64,000 bases of DNA from Amoebophrya sp. A120. Its lineage: Eukaryota; Sar; Dinophyceae; Syndiniales; Amoebophryaceae. Shown in pieces: positions 56,501-64,000 of this stretch (positions are counted from its first letter, which is position 1; each line of letters opens with the position of its first letter). Position numbers and translations under genes: made by a program. The stretch is from the NCBI GenBank assembly GCA_905178155.1, contig CAJINV010000008.1, positions 3,621,420-3,685,419 of the forward strand. Direction: 5' to 3'. The notes below the pieces were generated by a model. The model had not been told where the DNA came from. It ran no database searches and was given only the letters and a program-made list of their open reading frames with translations.

Positions 56501-58177
56501 AAGTTTCAGGAGACGCTTGAAGCAAGTTTAAATGCGAAATCCCCAACGAAATCGCTGAAGCGTGCCAGAGAAGTAGGACAAGCCGTGAGGGTCGTGAGCG
56601 CCGAAAGGAATGGCAACGGCGGAAGAAGTGGTCAGGCCAGTCTTCCACAGCAGGAGTCGGAGGTCACCAGCGAACAACATTCTCGACGGGCTTTGAAGAT
56701 CCGTCGGACGAACCGCAGTGGCACAGACAGACAGAAGGACTTCTGTTTTTCGTCGGACGAAGGAGACGGAGACTCACTTTCGCGACAGTTGGAAGACAGG
56801 GATAATGATGAAGATGGAGCCGAGATGAAAAACGATTCCGCCAAGAACCTCCCAAACCCAATTGAATCGTCCGATTCCCCACCGCGGCCCATGGCGTGCA
56901 GCCCAGACAAACCCGCGGACCAGTTGTCGGCACCAAGGCATCATCAACCACATCGGTCTCCTGCCTCGGGCGTCCGCGCTCCGACCGCTCGGTTTCGCGA
57001 TGCGCAAGTGTCTTCGTTCAGGGTGTTTGAGGAAGACGACGTTGACCATGACCAGTTGATGTCAAGATCCGGAATGAAATTGAAAGCCAATGCTCCAGTC
57101 GTGTCCGAAAGAATCTCCGCGAAACTACAACTACAGCATCAAAATACTAAACTACAAACCGCTAGTTCTAGTACTTCTGTAGTAGATTCCGGTTTTTTTG
57201 TCTTGAACCCCACGAACGATGTTGGACTCGTGCACGACAAGAGCTTGCTCCCGGTGCTGAGACAGTTGCGTTGGAAGGGCGTGATTGGGAAAACGCCTTC
57301 GCGGAAGAAGCTGTTTCAGCTGATGTTGGAACGGGAAACCTTTCTCTTCTCCGGCCACTACGGGGGCGAGCAGTTTGTCAACGCCGAGCAGCTGGAACTC
57401 GGACTGCGAACGGAGGTGGGCGAGGTTCTAGCAGACAACAAGAACGAGCACTCTGGTGAGCAGGGACAGCATGCTGAAGCGCCGGCGGAGGACTCATTCT
57501 CACTGTCGGCGGTGAAAGTAAAGCTAAAGGAAAACACCACGGAAAATGCCGCTCGCGACATGAACCTGGAGGAATTTGTTTCCTCCAAGCTCGCCTCCTC
57601 GATGCTGATGGGTTGCTCGTCGACACGGCACTTCATGCACGGACTGAAAACTGCGCGTGCAACTCGTACAAATTTGTTCGTCACGCCGCCCACCGCGGTC
57701 GCGTCTGCCCGCGGAGGTCCTGGTGAATTGTGCACGGGAAGAACTACAAGAAGGCCAGCACAGACCGAAGTTGCGACGTCCTCGTCTACGGCACCAGCGC
57801 CGTTGGATTCGTTCGAACAAGAAGCTCTGTCGTGCGCGACTTCTGGTGTTTCTCGGCCAGGACTGACCGCGATGAAACCGCAACAACTGCCGACTCCAGT
57901 AGATTCCTTCGGCACACACTGTCACTACCTCATCGGCGGGTCGCCGTTTGTCGTCGGTTGCTTATGGGAAGTCTTGAATGGGGAGGTAGACAAATTTACG
58001 GCGAGAGTCCTGCAAGACTGGAAATTCTCGGGGACCAGGAAAAATGGAACATCAAGAACATCTTGTAGTAGCTCAGCAAGCTCTGATCTGCTTGCCTGTC
58101 TTGAGCGAAGCCGTAGCAAGTGCAAATTGGAGTTCTTGACTGGATGCGCAGTGGTGCACTACGGGATTCCTGTCTGA
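50582..58177 (+). CDS. Separase (peptidase C50), intronless
   Basis: 2531 aa in a single exon; start taken at the first ATG (MMPGSLFSTQVQEHQ). Separase cleaves cohesin to release sister chromatids at anaphase. The N-terminal ~1900 residues are helical and repeat-like with Ser/Thr-rich inserts, as in the superhelical part of separases. The protease half begins with VFLYLDPNLANVPFEHLPTL near residue 1935 (cf. the conserved N.PWE.LP.L), has a charged, disordered insert of about 230 residues (SSDEGDGDSLSRQLEDRD), then FFVLNPTNDVGLVHDKSLLP near 2203, WKGVIGKTPSRKKLFQLML, FLFSGHYGGEQFV with catalytic His2259, MLMGCSSTRHFMHG with catalytic Cys2345, and GGSPFVVGCLWEVLNGEVDK near 2450. Two deviations: Tyr follows the His where Gly is usual, and His and Cys are 86 residues apart, against about 26 in human separase, because of an acidic insert. 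No introner in 7.6 kb. Confidence 0.93.
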   Translation: MMPGSLFSTQVQEHQKLLSALSRLSKNNPPSEDHALLEALDALAEVAKSWDRVVATHKSSSSASTTSREQRDVGNKISSSHKTKSKLAQLWYSTVSAVLAMNTTSGDQQSTASSSAAGSATSSSSSHCNKAFSATRTSTLSPVTKTRQHVAQCCWRIWRATTFLDFREATSAGCSFGELQLVAACKILNATANHGSDVFLRSHHFPDEAADHALDEGGAASKADGVGVPRHEAQIASKLLDLVRSFVDGGMNAAQAPDVQTGSTKAPSSLMKLPALWSSLFRLARNLACNAAPAVGEEMEDTTRQSASASSWSSSQRACAQQSHTVADGPDSSRSLRMEQDLLDVFHACCLAVYDSASCEKTVTALVSSIGSNIAIEPGRVLKEELATRLLLSLTSNCKPAVLHHRLCMCLALPPAQALRAHQRPHGFREHGGMNEASSKVLRLSAWDLLLLHEASSCAQMFETGTGTHSTSTSAAGLWARREVGQLTAEADGKTAPTVLHTAVRTTCEQTTITPELLHWFVLHRLDQVPTRKVCLLLEFADRLEVRETEDSMVDSNSQQKESNGTSRTSSVTTSIGVAKSHFLASIVEKVLAAQRDPHQTELRSGAGGGDVDVRVDHGEVNVGEGCTDELLRLSVEKFCQQTPTSLISQQHWCRVLHAVRRKVQSATTCAASTGGGAVVASAAVARTPLRGCSSPSKPGVFKNGTSSTSSGGDHLLPAPVASMLLSTLENYAERIDQIIPNVFEMKSTSLPEAVACAYLAVVTKGVLVCSHVAGTNSNAPAEVLALNSNEEAADRRTSSSEIQQECPRRGRAQASNTPTVDENGLLGAHVHAIEVIAAKYCESAYARNDESRGVSLGRALAFWKICNTDTSTGQLNPSLISLTSSDESCRPQQEFSFPPLYLVLRAHAALSIFAGVDLDPERAKSAESLAFRHCQEAFEGFLTRTGTPGVSAHGLENDGAEDEDQTKMRPHQEAEAVLQLVVTVLAFRWEDEDADVPTGAEKAKGDEDTAAPGGAEAVASSTKIATEDCRSSNTRRRSGMLQLCTEVAQEILRSTTSREEEKSSAFSRAEVGETSNCIKPQKMKTLPPRAAAAMLLARLGVQCSSLWEDVFALFGLPSWEAVRQTLEELEGQLQCMQGTHSSSKNICDEAPAHVVQIEMRSFAQDLVAGGKLDLAAVALLSALVSSDNQTQTSLTNGGAVVASTSTLLEALQTLVEFGRHNSRQEVSTELIVEDARRVGRIDMLPAPCSASSSGKCKTRRAVIEKAKSLLPKAVEHFSVDQQACALGAPPTGFDADTFENGLSLFRTLVAVLILEHDDDGGHRCERGGQPQSSSANPLTSTSALNQHSCYQKLSNLWEERATEAQSEAQLSHTILAFYLHELAKLATETCSFAAGLALNLQAMQEFAQAVPEMEEKVGSESIRDALSAKVSTFHSRLSKRFSLLGCELHFSIASGYEKAGLGKWAEHWHEAGKKFADSGDKVLLGQWQKRFQAACVGPRAPDVSADFLAAAGQQHTSVPVGHEDRPAADIFPVQLGLTPKGPALRLTEASAEKILCTLQTVSSEIKRVKLGCRVGRRSFPFLRGDYLSENSEQEHQNEIPQRLTRLAYEFLSAVDLLSLSGIRTAAISLTHFLHDVMEETDSTTSAHLEQHQEKIRTPAREPRVRAQCQLIIQSLAPFCASSLGSSILFDVRRLQRVLAASSAARRVPSWDKVIDRWFLNPNPKKSHADGAVDEASCLEHAEVYVHLAKFDAGRAGKDHSGEKLPAQEFLYLTRRQVLAQCAEGSGGSAGNVAEQNHVSAAAPASGTSSKTLGVCHRIPIAQEDSLIEKIDQLQTLLEQNRKSVKDLQKKIEDEDIFGDVAIEDTHAKERKEIEAEFWRDRREFDEKLKNWLQSFEAVVSSEVLESVFGKHERTDQERKTEEKATCRIVPSPTVFLYLDPNLANVPFEHLPTLRGRRISRALAPNILVAAMEKFQETLEASLNAKSPTKSLKRAREVGQAVRVVSAERNGNGGRSGQASLPQQESEVTSEQHSRRALKIRRTNRSGTDRQKDFCFSSDEGDGDSLSRQLEDRDNDEDGAEMKNDSAKNLPNPIESSDSPPRPMACSPDKPADQLSAPRHHQPHRSPASGVRAPTARFRDAQVSSFRVFEEDDVDHDQLMSRSGMKLKANAPVVSERISAKLQLQHQNTKLQTASSSTSVVDSGFFVLNPTNDVGLVHDKSLLPVLRQLRWKGVIGKTPSRKKLFQLMLERETFLFSGHYGGEQFVNAEQLELGLRTEVGEVLADNKNEHSGEQGQHAEAPAEDSFSLSAVKVKLKENTTENAARDMNLEEFVSSKLASSMLMGCSSTRHFMHGLKTARATRTNLFVTPPTAVASARGGPGELCTGRTTRRPAQTEVATSSSTAPAPLDSFEQEALSCATSGVSRPGLTAMKPQQLPTPVDSFGTHCHYLIGGSPFVVGCLWEVLNGEVDKFTARVLQDWKFSGTRKNGTSRTSCSSSASSDLLACLERSRSKCKLEFLTGCAVVHYGIPV

Positions 58178-59699
58178 AATCTTGTGCGATGTAATGACAA
58201 AGAAGATCAAAACAAAAAGAAAGCGAAAGCAAAAATAGTAGCAGAAGCCGCGCAAGCGCAACTTTTTGCCCGTTTTGCGAGCCTTTTGCATGGTTTGCGA
58301 TAAGAAAGTATGTCGATGTTCATCGTGGTGCTCGTGCTTGTTCGCTTTCAGTGTATCGGGGTTCTGGACTTTGGTCGTATTCGTATCGCGATTCGCGTTC
58401 ACCGCAGATCTGGCAGTCAAACTATAGCTACAGCTAGGGGTAGTAACTTCGAATTCGAACAAAGGTTGCATTCTCGACGTCTTCGCAAGGCGAGTGAATT
58501 AAAGCGGAATGGAGGCAGCTCTTGTTGAGAGGGGTTCTTCGCGTTGTTCAAAAGAGAGAGAGAGCATCAAACCGAGGCGTTGTCTTCGCTTTGAAAGTTT
58601 AAACCCTAGCACTAGGATACGTACGTCCGTAACTTCTCCCCCCGTTGATGTCGCGCTTAGTTTCTCGCGTTGTTCATATGAGTACTGTCCGTCGGGCACT
58701 GACATTTTTAGCTGTAGTATCAGTATCTAGGTTCCCCCTTCATTCAAGTTTTCTTTGCTAAGTCTTAGACTTTCGACGGACCTCTTGCTGCATAGTTTTG
58801 GCGCGTATGTGTAGTACCCATTAATGCAAAGTTTAGCTTTAGGGAAGATAGGGAATACAGGCGCGCAAAAAAGTACCGTTGAACAGTGCAGCTACGAACG
58901 TTTGTGTGCAAGAGCTGCGTCGAATCTTTGTGTTGCCTTTAGTTTAACGTAGGACCTAACAAAGCGACTAGAAAAGTTAGGTGTAGTAGTGTTTCAGTAG
59001 CACAAATAAAAAACAACCACGCCAAAGCTCCGCCTTATCATGTTGTGCCTGTTCGAGTTCGTTTGATTATGTTGCTGCATTGATTCCCCAAGACTCTGAC
59101 TCAATGAATAATTAGCTTGTGGAAGAAACCCGAAAAAAGTAAAACACCTGGCGCTGCAAGGATAGCAATAGAGCTATTTCCATTCTCGTCAAGAATCTTT
59201 CAAACAAAAACAACTCAACCGATAGAAGAAAAAAAGCGAGAAAAGAGGGAGAGACTTCTTCTAGAAAAAACCTTTCAAGTTGAAAAGACTAAGAAATTCG
59301 TGTTAAAGAAACTCTTTGTTGTCCACTACGTACCGCAGGAAGCAAAAAGATAGATTCGAACAGCCTTGACGAACACCTTTCACGACACGACCGGACTCAT
59401 TGTTCAAGGTTTCCTGCTTGGCTTCAAACCCACGTCGATACTATTTCGAAGAAGTTTTTTCATTGGATTCCGACACGACATACCGGCGCAGCAGCAGGTA
59501 CGTCCGCGGTAACTGAAAAGCATCAAATAGTGCGAGCTCGGATTTGAGGTTGAAGACTACTTCTTGCTGTGAAAGCAAAGCAGGGAGAAAGGAAGAGCCA
59601 CCTGTGGACCGTCGAAAGCAGGCAGAAGCTAGTTGGGATAATTGGGCTGCAAGTAGTAGTTCACGAGAAGTTTTTAGAAACCACCACCGTCCGCACAAG
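58178..59699. other. Intergenic spacer
   Basis: About 1.5 kb, no supported gene. A Lys/Glu-rich open frame at 59117-59353 (+) has no family signature and is preceded by no convincing start. Probable regulatory spacer for the KDEL-receptor gene. Confidence 0.55.
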
Positions 59700-61585
59700 A
59701 TGTACGTCGCAGGAACGCCAGAATGGAAGCTGCCTTCCATCTCGGTGGAACAGCTGAAGAGTCAGGCCCCGCAGCAGGTCTCGGCCGCCCAAATCAAGCT
59801 GAACTACGGGCTCGTCTACTTCACCTCATCGCTCGGATTCTACGCACTCTGGGCCAGTTTCCACGACATTGGGCTCTCAACCCTGTTGACCTTCTCCGTG
59901 CTGATTCAGGTACAGAATCTGTGTTGGAGGTGATGCATCTGGTGTGTGATCATGATGAAATGATCACTATGATGATTGGCGAACCATCATGGTGCTGATA
60001 GATTGCACCAGCATCCTACGAGGGAAAAAATCATAGAGAGATGCATTCATGATTATTTCGCTGCGCGTAAAAATCATCAAAACAGAGTCTTGCCCTGGTG
60101 TGCCTCTTGACGGCAATACTAACGAGGAGATCCGTTGTTGGGATAAGTGCGCTCTCCATCGGAATGCAGGCACTCAGCTTTTTCCTCCGACTCGGGTCCA
60201 CGTGCTGGCTGCGGGGTACAAACTATTTTCAAGCTTTATGCTTGTTGTGCATGTTTGACGTCCCGATACCATGCGGTTCTGATAAATATCTAGTACGGAA
60301 ATTTTTTTGGCGGGTCAAAGGGTGTGCAAATACTGAATCCAACCTCAGGTTACATTCCAGTGGACAGCACGGGGGATTGCCTCTACCAGCTTGCGGATGT
60401 TTTTGCCTTCTCTGTCTGCTGCCTCATTGTCTACCTCTGCACGCACAAATTCAAGAGCACCTATGACGTATAGATTGACAAATGTTCTTGGTGTTTATGG
60501 TTTTGTTCGACCTGCCCAACACTTTCGAGAGTATCTTTCAGTATGTCATGCGAACGAGCATGCCGTTGCCGTCCGACAATAATCATGCCGCGTAGTTAGC
60601 GTCTGCGTCGTGGGCCGTACTGGCTTTAGTTCTATGATTTGCCACCATGATGATAAGTAATCGCTGAAAAACGTGAACCACTTCTGGTACTACGACCCGT
60701 AATTTTTGTGAAAACGACCTCAAACAGGAAAGCTGCGACCAATTTCCAGTGTACCCAACAGTGATCGGCTGCCTTATCGCTGCTGCCCTCGTCCACCCAG
60801 ACCTGAACAACCGACCATTCTTCGATGGACTTTGGTATCAACAAACTGATTTGATATTTTTTTATTCAAAGCTAAGCTGTGTAAGCAGCAACATCCGGTC
60901 ACAAGCCTCTGCAGGAGGAGCGTGACTTCTACCATTACTGTCTTCTTTTAGGAACACCGCGAAGTGAGAATCACAAATGAAAAAGCGCTCATGATATTCA
61001 AAAAAACAAATCTTCAACCCACAGGGCCTCCTCCTTGTACGTGGACGTTATGAGCACGATGCCGCAGCTGTACATGATCCACAAGCAGGAAGGGAAAGTC
61101 GACGCTTTGTCAGCACACTACGTCTTCCTGGTTGCAGTGTCAAGAGCAATGGACACGGTGTTTTGGTATAGGACTCTGAACGATAAATTATTTTTTTTCC
61201 CGATCCGGATCCACATGATTACCTTCCGTGCTGCTAGTGCGAAGAAACAACAGTGTGTGATAGATTTAGATAGCGGTTGTGTGCATTCGATGACTACACA
61301 ATGATATAATAATTTTATGCCCTAGCGCTGAAGTTGTTTAGTAGGCCGTGAGCTTGACGCTTGATTTTCATCATCTTGCTTAGGTACTTCGGTTTCGAAG
61401 AGCTCGCTCCGGAGAACGGCGGTTTCAACATCAGTGGGTGCACCGTGCTCGGCGCAAATCTTCTCCACATGGCCCTGATTTCCGACTTCGTCTACTCCTA
61501 CGTAAAAAACGTGTTGGCGGGAAAGGTGATGCACCGCCAATTCGATTTCGCCAGCAACGAAAAAGTGGTCTTGGACGTCGTCTAA
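59700..61585 (+). CDS. KDEL-receptor (ERD2) family protein, 6 exons
   Basis: Exons 59700-59909, 60086-60215, 60349-60467, 60728-60834, 61025-61165 and 61384-61585; 909 nt, 302 aa. All five introns are GT-AG with matching phases (0,1,0,2,2). ERD2 proteins are seven-helix Golgi receptors that return H/KDEL-tagged ER residents. Matching blocks: LTRRSVVGISALSIGMQAL (family: ..GIS.KSQ.LF), then FKSTYDESCDQFPVYPTV and LIAAALVHPDLNNRPFFDGL (family: TYD..HDTF..E....P...L...V..DF.PLEILW), then SLYVDVMSTMPQLYMIHKQ and SAHYVFLVAVSRAMDTVFW (family: ..YLE..AILPQLFM...TGE...THY.FALG.YRALY), then MALISDFVYSYVKNVLAGK (family: ..Y.DFFYLYVTKVLKGK). The N-terminus is about 40-60 residues longer than typical and may add a membrane segment. 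Ligand-binding residues are only partly conserved, so the cargo signal may differ. Confidence 0.85.
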
Positions 61586-63557
61586 GTAGTTGATCGTCGT
61601 CTACGCGAATTTCTGTACCGTTAGCTGCTGGTCGGTGCACAAAATTAATCTCGAGATGAACATGATAAACACAACTACACATGTACCAAGCAAGATGAAG
61701 CGGCCGTTGCAGTTCGTCTTGCTGCAATGAAGCGAAAATTCGAAGTTAGTGCCATATCCTAATCCTGAAGCCACACTTGTACGATTTCTGTCGTGTCGCG
61801 TAGTTCGGACGAGTTTCGATAGCAACGAAAAAACGCATTTGTAAAACGCGTTGTGTAACCTTGACCACATCATGAAATTAAAACTTGAATAGCGAAAACC
61901 TCATGTAGATGCAAGACCAAAATAAAACAAAAACTAACTAACGAGAGGAGAATGCGTTTACTACACCAAAGATGAAGTTGCAGCACTGAGTTTACAGCCC
62001 TCTTGAATTTTTTCGCTCGCAAGGCAACTACTATTTCGAAAATATCTCGTTGGAGCTTTTCTTTTCTCGCACGGTGTATTCGCATTTTTGCTTTGCGAAC
62101 GAGATTTAACTGTTGCGAAGGGGGAGCTTCGTTTTCGAAAGTGTTTTATGACGATTGAAACCTGTACCAAATTTTCTGTAGGTCTGTAGCTTTTACACAT
62201 TTCACTATCCGTACACTGTGTTGATAACAAACTCGCTGTCTGTAACAACGAAATTAGCTTTCCAAGATTTCAACTTTCTTTGTACCTAGTACCATTTGCG
62301 AGCAATTTCCTCGACTGCGCCTTCTAACTCTCTTTGAAAATAAGTCTATGTAAATTTGTAGCAGAAACTAGTTGTCATTTCCAATTCACTTTGTCTAATT
62401 TCACTTTGTTGAATCATAGGCCGCTATGATTCTTCATCGCTTCTCAAACTTTCTACCTTTCAAGAATTCAGGAACCTTGCACAAAATAAGTCACACTATT
62501 TGCGAAGCGTGTGACTTGTTCAGGTCACTCGTCAGAGGAGAAAAATTCCCTTGTAAAGAAGCCTTCTAGAAGGCTTCGTAACAAATGAACCGAGGAAGCG
62601 GATGATGTGTCAACAGACTTCTCCGTCTTGTTTTCGCACAAAAAATTTGCGCACCACTAGCATTTAATGTATGTACACATCCACAACTACGCTGACACGA
62701 CAACCCCTGCTGGCGCAGCTCTAATATTATTGAAATATATTGAAGATGAAACTTCTATCTTGTATTTGACGATTTTGCGCAACTCAAGCTCGTTTGTATC
62801 TGTCGCAAAAATCATCTGAGGATTGTCTTCTACCTTTACGATGTAACCTTCTACTTCTTGTACAGCAGCTGACAAGCTTTGTAATTGTTTGATGTAAGCA
62901 CTTAAACTCAACACCTAAAAGGATTCGGGCGGCGAGCTTGCTACAACGACCTGTGGGCGTGTTCTCTAGGCTGTCACTCTTTTCGTACGTAACGATTTAA
63001 TATGCCGGCGCATGCATTGAGTGTTGCTAGGTTTCGCACATCGCTGGGCGGTCTGATCGTTCGCTGAGGGAACCGGAACTGAACCAGCGGAGAGAGAGAG
63101 CATGCACCGATGATGATCGGATTGTCTTTGTCTTCGTATGTGTATGATCGCTAATATTATCGCTCGGCCTATCCCTACCTACGAACAGAAACAGTTTTCG
63201 TGTCGTTTGCTCTCTTCTGGCTACGATTTCGGTGGCGATTGCTCGTTCGATTCACTTCGATGTTCACCCGTGCCAGAGCGCTCGGATATTCAGATTTCGA
63301 ATTTTTCTAGCATCCGGCAGAACGATGAACAGCTAATTTATTTCACCGTCGCCGTCTCTCTTGTTTTGCTAGTTGCAGCCAATCTGGCCTTCGCTTTGGT
63401 TTTTTCTAGCTTTTACGAAGAAATAAAGTGCAGGCACGGCGGTAAAGCAGGCCAGGCTCTCGTATTTGATACCAGTGTCACTCACAGTCACGACACCACG
63501 GGACGTATTTCATCCCCAAACCAGCAGTAGGCCTAGAGTAAAGACCACTTCGATAAA
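61586..63557. other. Intergenic spacer
   Basis: About 2 kb, AT-rich. It contains an open frame at 63138-63530 (+, 130 codons) with one hydrophobic segment and a reverse frame at 62687-62914; neither matches a family I recognise. Confidence 0.5.
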
Positions 63558-64000
63558 ATGGGGGACGAGGTGCCACAGCAGCTCATCTTCGAGAATGTGT
63601 CGCCTGCGACACGTTTGCTCGAAAAGCGGCGGCAGATGTACTAGATTTAGTTTATTTACGCCATTGCCACCTGGGCAGTCGAAATGCAATTCTGACGTCC
63701 AGCACAGTGAGAGTGCTACTTAATTTCTCGATCACAAACATTCGTCTTATGCGTTAAAAGCATGCGCGTAATGCCGCGTTTTTCGAATAAATTATCCTAA
63801 GTACAACTTACATTCGCAGTTCGATGAAATACAAAGCTTCAAAAAAATCTAAATCTTCGTAGGTACGAAGTTCAAGACGCCTTGGAAGCCCAGAAAGCCC
63901 GTTTTGCGCAGGAAGAAGAAGCGTTCGCGAAAAAGGAGGTGCAACTCCGAGCGAAAGATCTCCAGCTGCAGCAGCAACTCATAAAATTCAACAAGTTTCT
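63558..64000 (+). CDS. CCDC42/CFAP73-type ciliary coiled-coil protein, 5' part
   Basis: Exon 1 63558-63637 starts MGDEVPQQLIFENVSPATRL; exon 2 begins at 63863 after a GT-AG phase-2 intron (63638-63862) and runs off the window end. The joined product reads LLEKRRQMYEVQDALEAQK, then a Glu/Lys coiled coil and LQQQLIKFNKFL. This is the signature opening of the CCDC42/CCDC38/CFAP73 (DUF4200) family: LLEKRREM.EV..AL..QK followed by ..L..SL.KF.KFL. CFAP73 (MIA2 in Chlamydomonas) belongs to the modifier-of-inner-arms complex of motile cilia, so this gene suggests a flagellated stage. The 3' part is missing. Confidence 0.8.

Noticed and set aside
62687-62914. 75-codon reverse-strand open frame with amphipathic look
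   Set aside because: It would be the only minus-strand gene and nothing supports it beyond being open.
63138-63530. 130-codon open frame with one hydrophobic segment before the ciliary gene
   Set aside because: No homology recognised, start context poor, and no matching splice pattern; kept only as a remark in the spacer entry.
1-64000. tRNA, rRNA or spliced-leader RNA genes
   Set aside because: I looked for TTCGA-type B-box context, rRNA cores and the dinoflagellate spliced-leader sequence by eye and found no convincing case; a tRNAscan or Rfam search would be decisive.

Overview
The window is nuclear DNA of a eukaryote, most likely an alveolate protist close to the dinoflagellates. A syndinean parasite such as Amoebophrya is my best guess. 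The grounds are: protein-coding genes interrupted both by ordinary GT-AG introns and by a large set of non-canonical introns; Ser/Ala/Gly/Gln-rich proteins; short AT-rich spacers; standard stop codons; every recognisable gene on the + strand, as in unidirectional dinoflagellate-type gene arrays; and a ciliary coiled-coil gene at the right edge. The taxonomic placement is inference, made from the published description of invasive intronic elements (introners) in Amoebophrya.

Layout (all +): 579-1307, 3' end of a coiled-coil gene; 3606-4905, Hsp70 nucleotide-exchange factor of the Fes1/HspBP1 type; 7940-14654, large low-complexity nuclear-type protein in 11 exons; 17392-27609, a 2,029-aa protein in 18 exons carrying a GT31 (core-1 galactosyltransferase-like) domain; 28741-32803, hypothetical protein with five LGRKS..MVDI repeats; 34616-39341, Ser/Lys-rich hypothetical protein in 6 exons; 41534-43252, intronless C2H2 zinc-finger protein; 44254-45748, hypothetical protein; 46406-49073, plant-type (FAE1/ELO-independent) 3-ketoacyl-CoA synthase; 50582-58177, intronless separase; 59700-61585, KDEL-receptor (ERD2) family protein; 63558-64000, start of a CCDC42/CFAP73-type ciliary coiled-coil gene cut by the window end.

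The most striking content is a population of about 29 intronic mobile elements (introners). Each is bounded by a short direct repeat of host exon sequence (3-7 nt, read as a target-site duplication). Just inside lie terminal inverted repeats that usually begin TAT(C/G) and end (G/C)ATA. Removing the sequence from one direct repeat to the next restores the open frame in every gene tested; the reconstructed CDSs of 4086, 6090, 3117, 3222 and 1911 nt are all multiples of three with a single terminal stop. The ends fall into at least five sequence families shared between unrelated genes. Notable cases are a perfect 38-nt inverted repeat in the ketoacyl-CoA synthase gene, a near-perfect 32-nt one in the GT31 gene, two elements stacked at one target site (38856-39331), a 14-nt exon between two elements, and a possible 37-nt micro-intron. 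The elements are very unevenly distributed: 14 in the GT31 gene, none in the separase, zinc-finger, Fes1, KDEL-receptor or 44254-45748 genes.
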